DNA of 7,989 nucleotides, taken from the NCBI GenBank assembly GCA_937998045.1, contig CALKVG010000395.1, forward strand, positions 1 through 7,989, given 5' to 3'. The stretch is from an uncultured Myxococcales bacterium. GTDB taxonomy: Bacteria > Myxococcota_A > Polyangia > Polyangiales > Polyangiaceae. The first letter of the stretch is position 1; the number at the start of each line of letters is the position of its first letter. Under the pieces are notes generated by a model. The model saw only the letters and a program-made list of their open reading frames with translations, was not told where the DNA came from and did no database searches. Shown here piece by piece: positions 1-6,267 of the stretch. The position numbers and the translations under genes are program-made.

Positions 1-40
1 TGCGCCCGCAGCCCGGGCCGGGCTCGGGAGACGTGCGCAT
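1..40 (-). CDS. Possible start of the gene after accD, cut by the window edge
   Basis: The accD stop codon TGA overlaps an ATG by one base (TGATG, positions 38-42 read on the minus strand). The frame opened by that ATG stays open for the 13 codons left in the window, starting MRTSPEPGPG. Stop-start overlap of this kind is usual for coupled genes, and folC (folylpolyglutamate synthase) often follows accD in proteobacteria. Thirteen residues rich in Pro and Gly cannot identify a family, and there is no clear Shine-Dalgarno sequence. Both the existence of the gene and any identity are inferred from context only. Confidence 0.3.
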   Translation of the reverse strand, partial: MRTSPEPGPGCGR

Positions 41-933
41 CAGATCGTGCCGTGCCCGTTCGCCTTCTCGTCGCGGGCGATCCGGGTCACGCGGGGGCCC
101 GCCAGATGACGCAGGACCGTCGCGATCTCGCGCTTCATCTCCAGGCGGCTCACGATGCGGTCGATCATCCCGTGCGCGAGCAGGAATTCGCTCCGCTGAA
201 AGCCCGCCGGGAGCTTTTGCCGGATCGTCTGCTCGATGACGCGCGGTCCGGCGAAGCCGATGAGCGCGCCGGGCTCGGCCAGGTTCACGTCGCCGAGCAA
301 CGCGAAGCTCGCCGCGACGCCGCCCGTCGTCGGGTGCAGCAGCACGCTGACGAACGGCAGCCCCGCGTCCTTCAAACGCTCGAGGGCGGCCACCGTCTTG
401 GCCATCTGCATGAGGCTCAGAATCCCCTCTTGCATGCGCGCACCGCCGCTCGCCTGCAGCAGCACCACGGGCAACCGCTCCGAGCGCGACCGTTCGAAGA
501 GTCGCGCGATCTTCTCGCCCACGACCGACCCCATCGAGCCGCCCATGAACGCGAAGTGGAACGCTCCCCAGCCGATCGCGCAGCCCTCGATCGAGCCATG
601 GCCGATCTCGATGGCTTCCTTCGAACGACCCGATTTCTGGGCGGCGGCGACGCGCTCCGGGTACGTCTTGCCGTCGACGAAATCGAGCGGATCCGCCGGC
701 TGCAGGTGCGTGTCCCATTCTTCGAGCGCGCCCTCGTCGAGCAAGAGCTGCCGCCACCCCGCGGTGGGGAGCTTGTGGTGCTGGCCGCAGAGAGGACAGA
801 CCTCGAAGCTCTCGGCCAGCTTGTCGGACGCGAGCGTCTCGCCGCAGCCGTCGCACTTACGGAATACCCCCTTGCCGAGGGTCTTCTTCTCGGTCGCGTC
901 GAGCTCCGGGGATTTCTTTTCGGGCCACGGCAC
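40..933 (-). CDS. accD: Acetyl-CoA carboxylase carboxyltransferase, beta subunit
   Basis: This is the beta subunit of the carboxyltransferase that, with AccA, moves the carboxyl group from biotin on AccB to acetyl-CoA, giving malonyl-CoA for fatty-acid synthesis in the cytoplasm. The 297-residue product matches the usual length (E. coli about 304). The N-terminal four-cysteine zinc ribbon of bacterial AccD is intact: C27-x2-C30, 15 residues, then C46-x2-C49. The crotonase-like carboxyltransferase core follows, with the family block SGGARMQEG at 162-170 and the Gly-rich segment FMGGSMGSVVGEK near 129-141. The start is GTG, 3 bp after the scoB stop. An AGGTG Shine-Dalgarno lies inside the scoB end with a 6-base spacer, so translation is probably coupled to scoB. 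The partner accA is not in the window. Confidence 0.96.
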   Translation of the reverse strand: MPWPEKKSPELDATEKKTLGKGVFRKCDGCGETLASDKLAESFEVCPLCGQHHKLPTAGWRQLLLDEGALEEWDTHLQPADPLDFVDGKTYPERVAAAQKSGRSKEAIEIGHGSIEGCAIGWGAFHFAFMGGSMGSVVGEKIARLFERSRSERLPVVLLQASGGARMQEGILSLMQMAKTVAALERLKDAGLPFVSVLLHPTTGGVAASFALLGDVNLAEPGALIGFAGPRVIEQTIRQKLPAGFQRSEFLLAHGMIDRIVSRLEMKREIATVLRHLAGPRVTRIARDEKANGHGTI

Positions 934-936
934 GGT

Positions 937-1593
937 TTACACCTGAATCGACCGGAGCTCGGTGGAGACGCGCAGCGTCGGCTCGGTCTTCTCCTGAACC
1001 TCTCGCGCGCTGACGCCCGGGGCGACTTCGTGCAGGACGAGCCCCTCCGGAGTCACGTCCATCACGGCGAGGTCGGTGATGATGCGGTGAACGACCCGCT
1101 TGCCCGTGAGCGGCAAGCTGCACTCGCCGAGCACCTTCGGGCTCCCGTCCTTGGCTGCGTGCTCCATGATGACGACGACCCGCTTGGCGCTGGCCACGAG
1201 GTCCATCGCGCCACCCATCCCCTTGACCATCTTGCCGGGGATCAGCCAGTTCGAGAGGTCGCCCTTCTCGCTCACCTGCATCGCGCCGAGGATCGCGAGA
1301 TCGATGTGCCCTCCGCGGATCATCGCGAAGCTCTCCGCGCTCGAGAAGATCGCGCTGCCCGGGAGCATCGTGACCGTCTCCTTGCCGGCGTTGATGAGAT
1401 CGGCGTCGATCTCCGAGTCGCGCGGGTAAGGCCCGATGCCGAGCAGCCCGTTCTCGCTCTGCAGTACGACCTCCACACCCGGGGGGATGTAGTTGCTGCA
1501 AAGCGTCGGCATGCCGATGCCGAGGTTGACGTAGTAGCCGTCGCGGAGCTCCTGCGCGGCCCGCTGGGCGATCTGATCTCTCGTGAGGGCCAT
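937..1593 (-). CDS. scoB: Succinyl-CoA:3-ketoacid CoA-transferase, subunit B
   Basis: This is the small subunit of the two-subunit family I CoA-transferase that moves CoA from succinyl-CoA to acetoacetate (or a similar 3-oxoacid). It carries the catalytic residue: the family signature LQSENGLLG lies at 44-52, and E47 is the glutamate that forms the covalent glutamyl-CoA thioester. The preceding [10 protein letters not shown] (22-31) is also typical. The 218-residue length is normal for subunit B. Two adjacent ATGs exist. The second (1593) is preferred because AAGGA then sits 7 bases away; the first (1596) would give 219 residues and an ATGA overlap with scoA. Either way the gene overlaps the scoA stop. 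The close homologues AtoA and PcaJ cannot be fully excluded, but no other catabolic gene of those pathways is nearby. Confidence 0.93.
   Translation of the reverse strand: MALTRDQIAQRAAQELRDGYYVNLGIGMPTLCSNYIPPGVEVVLQSENGLLGIGPYPRDSEIDADLINAGKETVTMLPGSAIFSSAESFAMIRGGHIDLAILGAMQVSEKGDLSNWLIPGKMVKGMGGAMDLVASAKRVVVIMEHAAKDGSPKVLGECSLPLTGKRVVHRIITDLAVMDVTPEGLVLHEVAPGVSAREVQEKTEPTLRVSTELRSIQV
940..944 (-). promoter_or_regulatory. Shine-Dalgarno of accD inside the scoB end
   Basis: On the minus strand AGGTG ends 6 bases before the GTG start of accD and lies within the last codons of scoB. It supports the GTG at 933 and implies that ribosomes ending scoB can reinitiate on accD. Confidence 0.55.
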
Positions 1594-2342
1594 CATCCCT
1601 TCCTTGTCGTGCGGCGCTCGATCCGCTTTTCGTAGCTCTTTCCGTGCACGACGCGATGTACGTAGATGCCCGGCGTGTGAACGCGATCGGGATCGAGGCT
1701 GCCGACCTCGACCAGCTCCTCCACCTCGGCGATCGTCACCCGCCCCGCGGTGGCCATCATCGGGTTGAAGTTCATCGCGGTGTGCCGGTAGACGAGGTTG
1801 CCGAAGCGGTCGCCTTTCCACGCCTTGACCAGCGCGAAGTCGCCGGTGATGGCGTGCTCGAGCACGAAGCTGCGCCCGCCGAACTCGCGCATCTCCTTCT
1901 TCGGCGAGAGCTTCGCGACCGATCCGTCGGCGGCGTAGCGCAGCGGGAGTCCGCCGTCGCTGATCGCCGTGCCCGCTCCGGTCGGCGTGTAGAACGCCGG
2001 AATGCCTGCGCCGCCGGCGCGCAGCCTCTCCGCCAGGGTGCCCTGCGGCGTGAGCTCGACCTCCAGCTCTCCGGACAGGTACTGGCGCTCGAATTCCTTG
2101 TTCTCGCCCACGTAGCTGGAGATCATCTTCGCGATTTGTTTCGCGCGCAGCAGGATGCCGAGCCCGAAGTCGTCGACGCCGCAGTTGTTCGAGACGACGA
2201 TTAGGTTCTTCGTGCCTAGCTCGCGCAACGCGTGGATGCACGCCTCGGGGATCCCGCAGAGCCCGAAGCCGCCGGCCAGAACCGTGGCGCCGTCGGGGAT
2301 ATCGCGCACCGCGTCGAGCGCCGAGGGAAAAACCTTGTCCAT
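1593..2342 (-). CDS. scoA: Succinyl-CoA:3-ketoacid CoA-transferase, subunit A
   Basis: Subunit A pairs with ScoB to form the active CoA-transferase, which activates acetoacetate for thiolytic cleavage to acetyl-CoA. The 249-residue product has the family signature [16 protein letters not shown] at 17-32, which contributes to the CoA site, and a typical downstream sequence ([26 protein letters not shown]). The ATG at 2342 gives the usual family N-terminus [16 protein letters not shown] 42 bp upstream in the same frame would overlap the stop of the preceding endopeptidase gene (GTGA), but the 14 added residues do not look like the family. No clear Shine-Dalgarno precedes the ATG; a GAAGGA lies too far upstream (about 28 bases). 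The 38-bp gap to the endopeptidase gene leaves little room for a separate promoter. Confidence 0.94.
   Translation of the reverse strand: MDKVFPSALDAVRDIPDGATVLAGGFGLCGIPEACIHALRELGTKNLIVVSNNCGVDDFGLGILLRAKQIAKMISSYVGENKEFERQYLSGELEVELTPQGTLAERLRAGGAGIPAFYTPTGAGTAISDGGLPLRYAADGSVAKLSPKKEMREFGGRSFVLEHAITGDFALVKAWKGDRFGNLVYRHTAMNFNPMMATAGRVTIAEVEELVEVGSLDPDRVHTPGIYVHRVVHGKSYEKRIERRTTRKG
1597..1605 (-). promoter_or_regulatory. Strong Shine-Dalgarno of scoB
   Basis: Read on the minus strand this is AAGGAAGGG, located in the last codons of scoA. It is the best ribosome-binding site in the window. Its AAGGA core lies 4 bases from the first ATG and 7 bases from the second ATG of scoB, which favours the second as the start. 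Confidence 0.75.
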
Positions 2343-2380
2343 GGGCCCGAGACGGTAATGAAGGTCGACCGTTCCTTCAA

Positions 2381-3397
2381 TCACCCGTCGACGTCGTCGA
2401 CCGGTGCCGGCATCGAAGCGGGCGGCGCATCCGGCCGCCGGCCCGGCTCGTCGGGGCGCGGCTCGTCCTCGCGCACCGGCGGCGGAGCCGGCGTCTCGGG
2501 CGTCCGCGTGGGCGGAGGCGTGACGAGTCCTGCCGATCGACCGAGTCGCCTGTTGCGTCCAAACGACGCGCTGGAGCCCTCGCCGGGTCGAGAATGCGCC
2601 GCGAGCTCGGGTCCGCGACGCGCACGCGACGCGGGGTTCTCGACGCAGCCGCTCATCCCGGCGGGACACCCGATGCGAACGTGGAAGTGATCGTCGTGGG
2701 GCAGGGCCCCTCGCGGCTGCTGCAGCAGCTCCGCGGCGCGGATGCGCAGGCTCGCCGGGGCGCCCACGCGCTCGGCGTACGCGAGCAGACGTGCGCGAAG
2801 CGGGGCGGCGACGAAGATGTGGGTCACGTGCGCCTCCGGATTGCCCACCAGCGCCGCGACCAGGGTCCAGTTCTTCGCGTCGTCGAACCGCGCCCCCGGC
2901 CATCCGAGGGCGGTGCCGTCGCCGCGGAAGGGGACGAAATGCGGCGCCGTGAGCTGCTGCCCGGACGCGCTGCGGACGAAGAACGCGAGGTCCGCGTCCC
3001 GGCCGCTCTCGTGCGAGCGATGCCGCTCGATCTCGCCTCCGCCTTCGTTGGACAGATCTCCCACCGACGTGATCGCCTCGGGGAACTGGCGCCGGACCTG
3101 GCGCGCGGCGCGGTCGATCAGCTGCACGAGCGGCTCCAGTCCCCACCGCGCGCCCGAGCCTTCGTAGGCCGGAACCACGCGCAGGTAGCTCGTCTCCTCG
3201 ATGTGCGCGCCGCCGAGCAGATGGCCCTCGGTGGGAGAACCGATGCTTCGCCCGAAGCGGAGCGCCGCTGGCCCCAGCGAGCCGGCGCGCGCCACGGTGC
3301 GGTGCTTGGGCGCCGCCCCGGGGACGGCTCCCGTCGAGAGCGCGAGAGCCGTCGAGAGGGCCACCGAGGCGACTGAGGCGATGCGCACGATGCCCAT
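2381..3397 (-). CDS. Secreted penicillin-insensitive murein endopeptidase, MepA-like (peptidase family M74)
   Basis: This is predicted to be an exported zinc metallopeptidase that cuts D-alanyl-meso-diaminopimelyl cross-links of peptidoglycan in the periplasm. The 338-residue product begins with a signal-peptide-like segment (R5, then a hydrophobic stretch to about residue 24, with Ala/Gly/Pro following). The MepA core is recognisable in order: [16 protein letters not shown] (111-126), the metal-site motif H126-R-S-H129-E-S-G-R-D134-A-D136, and [12 protein letters not shown] at 234-245 with H234, H237 and H239. C244 and C251 match the Cys pair that follows this motif in MepA. The last 50 or so residues are a Pro-rich, charged tail of low complexity that E. 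coli MepA lacks. The start at 3397 is chosen for signal-peptide shape; an in-frame ATG at 3415 adds six residues. Neither start has a clear ribosome-binding site. It is the first gene of the leftward group. Confidence 0.86.
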   Translation of the reverse strand: MGIVRIASVASVALSTALALSTGAVPGAAPKHRTVARAGSLGPAALRFGRSIGSPTEGHLLGGAHIEETSYLRVVPAYEGSGARWGLEPLVQLIDRAARQVRRQFPEAITSVGDLSNEGGGEIERHRSHESGRDADLAFFVRSASGQQLTAPHFVPFRGDGTALGWPGARFDDAKNWTLVAALVGNPEAHVTHIFVAAPLRARLLAYAERVGAPASLRIRAAELLQQPRGALPHDDHFHVRIGCPAGMSGCVENPASRARRGPELAAHSRPGEGSSASFGRNRRLGRSAGLVTPPPTRTPETPAPPPVREDEPRPDEPGRRPDAPPASMPAPVDDVDG

Positions 3398-3449
3398 CAG
3401 GAAGCACGCTGGCATCGAGACGGCCAAGTTTGTGGCCCGGAGATCCCCG

Positions 3450-3481
3450 CTCCCCGGTGCCTTCGGGATGCACCGGAGGGG
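3450..3481. promoter_or_regulatory. Hairpin or dyad in the divergent intergenic region
   Basis: A perfect 7-bp inverted repeat, CCGGTGC (3454-3460) and GCACCGG (3470-3476), flanks a 9-base spacer. Pairing extends outwards past one unpaired A (3477) by CC/GG plus a G-T and a C-G pair. Neither side is followed by a T-run, so it does not look like an intrinsic terminator. It lies between two divergent genes, 53-84 bp upstream of the endopeptidase start and upstream of the putative plus-strand promoter. It could be a regulator operator or a leader hairpin of the minus-strand transcript. Chance pairing in GC-rich DNA is a real alternative. Confidence 0.35.
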
Positions 3482-3497
3482 TCCTCCCGGCGCGTCC

Positions 3498-3528
3498 TTG
3501 GCGACTTTGGGAGCGTGTGCGGTATTCT
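3498..3528 (+). promoter_or_regulatory. Possible promoter of the ATPase-TPR gene
   Basis: TATTCT (3523-3528) is one of the few AT-rich hexamers in the 180-bp gap and fits a -10 box at four to five of six positions. TTGGCG (3498-3503) could be the -35 box, but the 19-base spacer is longer than ideal. Transcription would start near 3535, about 43 bases before the GTG at 3578. The other in-frame GTG (3515) would then lie upstream of the transcript. Confidence 0.3.
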
Positions 3529-3577
3529 TACCCGGCCGGTGTCCAGCGACAGCCTTTTTCCGTCGGGCGGCAAAGCA

Positions 3578-6217
3578 GTGACCGAGCGTCGCGCCGTTCT
3601 CGTCGGCCGCGCCGCGGAGATGCGCGTCCTCGAGCGCGCGTACGGCGCGTCGCGCGAGCAGAAGGATGTGCGCGCAGTCTCGCTGGTGGGCGCGACGGGC
3701 GTCGGCAAGACGCGCCTCGTCCGCGACTTTCTGGTGCGCATGCGCGAGGCCGGCCAGGCGCCGCGCGTGCTCCGGGGGACCGCGCGAGCGGGGGGGTCGG
3801 CCTACGAAGTCTTCGCGCGCGTGCTGCGCGCCCGCTTCGGCATCGTCGAGGGAATGGACTCCGAGGCGGCGAAGGCGCAGGTACGCCCGCAGGTCGCGGG
3901 TGTGCTCGACGATCGGAAGGTGGGGGACGTCCTCTACTTTCTCGGCCAGCTGCTCGATCTGAAGTTCCAGGAGTCGCCCATCGTCCGAGCGCTGGAGAGC
4001 GACCCGCAGCACCTCCTCTCCAACCGTCACGTCGTCGTCAGGAGCTTCCTCGAGGCCGACGCAGGCAAGAGCGACGAGCCGCTGGTCCTCGTCTTCGACG
4101 ACCTGCACTGGGCGCACGACGACTCGCTCGATCTGCTCGCCTACCTCCTCGAGAGCCTGCGCGGGCCGGTACTCGTCGTGTGCGTCGGGCGGCCCGAGCT
4201 CGTCGCGCGTCGCGAGAAGTGGCGCCGCCTCGGGGGCGATCGGCACGCCCTCGTCGAGCTGGGCCCCCTCGGCGAAGTCGACTCCGCCGCCGTGATGCAG
4301 GACCTGCTGTCGCCCTGCGGCGACGCGCCGGAGGTCGAGGAGCTCGTGGACGAGGCCGTGACCCTCGCCGGAGGCAACCCCGCGCTCCTCGAGCAGATCG
4401 TGCGCCTCTATCTCGACGCCGGCGTCCTCGAGGTGGCCGACGACTTCGAGGACGAACGCTGGCACGTCCACGTCGACAAGCTCGATCAGGTCAAGGTGCC
4501 CCTCACCGTGCACGACGCCGTACAGGCGCGGATCGCCGCCCTGTCGCCCGAGGAGCGTGGTTTGCTCGAGCGCGCGGCGTCGATGGGCGGCGTCTTCTGG
4601 CTCGGTGCGCTCGTGGCCATTCGAAGGCAAAGCGAGCCGCCGCCCGAGATCTGGGAGGGCGGGGACGGGGAGGACGCGACGGTCGTTCGCGGGCTGCTCA
4701 CGGAGCTCGTGGAGCGCGACTACGTCCTGCGCCTGCCGGACAGCACCTTCGCCGGCGACGAGGAGTACGTCTTCAAGCACAACCTCGAGCGCGAGGCGCT
4801 CGTTCGCCTCACCGCCGCGGAGGCCGCCCGGGGCTACCACCGCGCCGTCGCGCAGTGGCTCTCGTTCCGCGACAACATCGATGCGAGCGAGGAGTACCTC
4901 GAGATGCTGGCGCGCCACTGGGAGAAGGCCGGCGCCACGTCGCTGGCGGCCGGGGCGTACGTTCACGGCGGGGACGTGGCGCGCCACCGCTACGCCAACA
5001 CGAGGGCCGTCGAGCTCTACGCGAAGGGCCTCGCACTCTTCGACGCTTGCGACTACCCCGACGAGGACCTGCGTCTCAAGGCGCTGCACCACCACGGCGA
5101 CGTGCTCCAGTCCCTCGGCCGCAACGACGACGCCTACCGCGCGTTCGTGGAGATGCTGACCCGGGCGTGGCGCCTGGACCTGCGCAGCAAGGGGGGCGCC
5201 GCGCACTCGCGCATCGGCCGCCTCTACCGCGAGACCGGCCGCCTGGAAGAGGCCTCCCGCCACCTGTCCGCCGCGCTCGAGCTCTTCGGGCAGGCGCAGG
5301 ACGATCGCGGGATCGCGAGCACCCTCGACGACATCGGGAAGCTGCACTGGCTCAAGGGGGAGTACCCGCTCGCGCTCGAGTACACGCTGCGCAGCCTGGC
5401 GATGAGGCGAAAGATCGGCGACCGCCGGAGCATCGCCCTCAGCCTGAACAACCTGGGTCTCGTCCACCAGGACTCGGGCAACTTCAAGGGCGCGCTGGAG
5501 GCCTTCGAGCAGGCGCTCCGCATCCGGCGCGACATCGGCGATCTCGTGGGCGTCGCCATCACGCTGAACAACCTCGGGACGGTCGCCCAGGACATGCGCG
5601 ACGACGCGAAGGCGCTGACGCTCTTCCGGGAGGCCTACGACGTCGCCAAGGAGACCGGCGATCGCAATCGCATCGCGCTCCTATTGACCAACCTCGGCGA
5701 GACGCACAACCGCCTGGGGGACTCCGCCAAGGCGGTCGCGATGCTCAAGCAGGCGGAGGACCTCGCCGACGAGCTCGGGGATCGCCTCGGCCTCGCCGAG
5801 GCCGTGCGTGGTCTGGGCAAGGCGTACCTCGCGCAGCGCGAGTACACGCGCGCGCGCGAGTGCACGCAACGGGCGGTCGAGCTCTTCGCCGAGACCGACA
5901 GCAAGGTGCAGCTCGGCGTGGCGCTGCGTTCGCTGGGGGAGGTCGCCGCCGCCGCCGCGGCCGGAGGCGACGGCCACCGCGAGGCCGCCGACCACCTGAA
6001 GAAGTCGATCGCCATTTTCGAGGAGATCGGCAACGAGGTCGAGCTCGCGCGCAGCAGCCGCGCATACGCCGAGCTTCTCCGGCAGACGCCCGAGCACGCG
6101 ACGAACCCCGAAATCGTCGCCGAGGCGAGGCTGCTCGCGAGACGCGCCGAAGAGATCTTCGCCAAGATGCGCGCGAGCACCGGCGGACTGCAAGGGGAGG
6201 CGCTCTTCGCGAAGTGA
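3578..6217 (+). CDS. AAA-type (AAA_16/STAND-like) ATPase with C-terminal TPR array
   Basis: This 879-residue cytoplasmic protein looks like a predicted ATPase of the kind used as a signalling module in bacteria. The N-terminal VLVGRAAEM block (7-15) leads into Walker A GATGVGKT (38-45). Walker B LVLVFDDLHWA lies at 169-179 with acidic D174 and D175, and a GRPEL motif (204-208) sits at the usual sensor-1 position. A helical lid region (about 308-400) has the family pattern VPLTVHDAVQARIAAL, followed by YVFKHNLERE at 397-406. From about 498 to the end there are eight or nine tetratricopeptide repeats, six of them exactly 40 residues long (539-778). Such repeats usually bind partner proteins. 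No kinase, cyclase, DNA-binding or membrane segment is visible, so the output is unknown. The GTG at 3578 is preferred over the GTG at 3515 because the VGR block begins near residue 8 and a possible promoter lies between them. Confidence 0.85.
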   Translation: MTERRAVLVGRAAEMRVLERAYGASREQKDVRAVSLVGATGVGKTRLVRDFLVRMREAGQAPRVLRGTARAGGSAYEVFARVLRARFGIVEGMDSEAAKAQVRPQVAGVLDDRKVGDVLYFLGQLLDLKFQESPIVRALESDPQHLLSNRHVVVRSFLEADAGKSDEPLVLVFDDLHWAHDDSLDLLAYLLESLRGPVLVVCVGRPELVARREKWRRLGGDRHALVELGPLGEVDSAAVMQDLLSPCGDAPEVEELVDEAVTLAGGNPALLEQIVRLYLDAGVLEVADDFEDERWHVHVDKLDQVKVPLTVHDAVQARIAALSPEERGLLERAASMGGVFWLGALVAIRRQSEPPPEIWEGGDGEDATVVRGLLTELVERDYVLRLPDSTFAGDEEYVFKHNLEREALVRLTAAEAARGYHRAVAQWLSFRDNIDASEEYLEMLARHWEKAGATSLAAGAYVHGGDVARHRYANTRAVELYAKGLALFDACDYPDEDLRLKALHHHGDVLQSLGRNDDAYRAFVEMLTRAWRLDLRSKGGAAHSRIGRLYRETGRLEEASRHLSAALELFGQAQDDRGIASTLDDIGKLHWLKGEYPLALEYTLRSLAMRRKIGDRRSIALSLNNLGLVHQDSGNFKGALEAFEQALRIRRDIGDLVGVAITLNNLGTVAQDMRDDAKALTLFREAYDVAKETGDRNRIALLLTNLGETHNRLGDSAKAVAMLKQAEDLADELGDRLGLAEAVRGLGKAYLAQREYTRARECTQRAVELFAETDSKVQLGVALRSLGEVAAAAAAGGDGHREAADHLKKSIAIFEEIGNEVELARSSRAYAELLRQTPEHATNPEIVAEARLLARRAEEIFAKMRASTGGLQGEALFAK
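5192..5911 (+). repeat. Six tandem 40-residue TPR units (120-bp period)
   Basis: Within the ATPase-TPR gene, codons 539-778 divide into six consecutive units of exactly 40 residues, hence 120 bp each, starting at 5192, 5312, 5432, 5552, 5672 and 5792. The clearest shared block is (L/T)NNLG near the start of the units beginning at 5432 and 5552, with TNLG in the one at 5672. Most units also end in a GD pair followed by a basic or small residue. A 41-residue unit precedes them and a 44-residue unit with an Ala/Gly-rich insertion follows. The repeat is protein-level; DNA identity between units is only partial. Confidence 0.8.
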
Positions 6218-6267
6218 GCTTCTCGCCCTCGCTTGGTGGCCCCGGCTCAGAGTAGCTTTGCGCAGCC

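Noticed and set aside
10..24. Short inverted repeat AGCCCGG/CCGGGCT just after accD, considered as a terminator
   Set aside because: The loop is too short, there is no T-run, and it probably lies in the coding sequence of a following gene.
52..1635. A plus-strand open frame of 527 codons opposite accD and scoB
   Set aside because: It is antisense to well-supported accD and scoB and has shadow-frame composition. The same applies to the plus-strand frame at 1644-2204 opposite scoA.
2381..5467. A minus-strand open frame of over 1000 codons running from the endopeptidase through much of the ATPase-TPR gene
   Set aside because: Only the part from 3397 (or 3415) downward matches a protein family. 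The rest is the antisense of the ATPase-TPR coding region and reads as His/Arg/Leu/Glu-rich text typical of GC-rich shadow frames.
5843..5858. Alternating purine-pyrimidine run (tacacgcgcgcgcgcg), a possible Z-DNA site; a shorter one lies near 7687
   Set aside because: Both lie inside coding regions and are explained by Thr/Arg/Ala codons in very GC-rich DNA.
3430..6255. A plus-strand open frame of about 940 codons overlapping the ATPase-TPR gene in another frame
   Set aside because: It is extremely Arg/Gly/Ala-rich with no motif, while the frame starting at 3578 has intact Walker motifs and regular TPR units.
6218..6267. Gap between the ATPase-TPR and glycosyltransferase genes, checked for a promoter or terminator
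   Set aside because: TTGGTG (6233) and TAGCTT (6253) are only 14 bases apart and poor matches, and no hairpin with a T-run is present.
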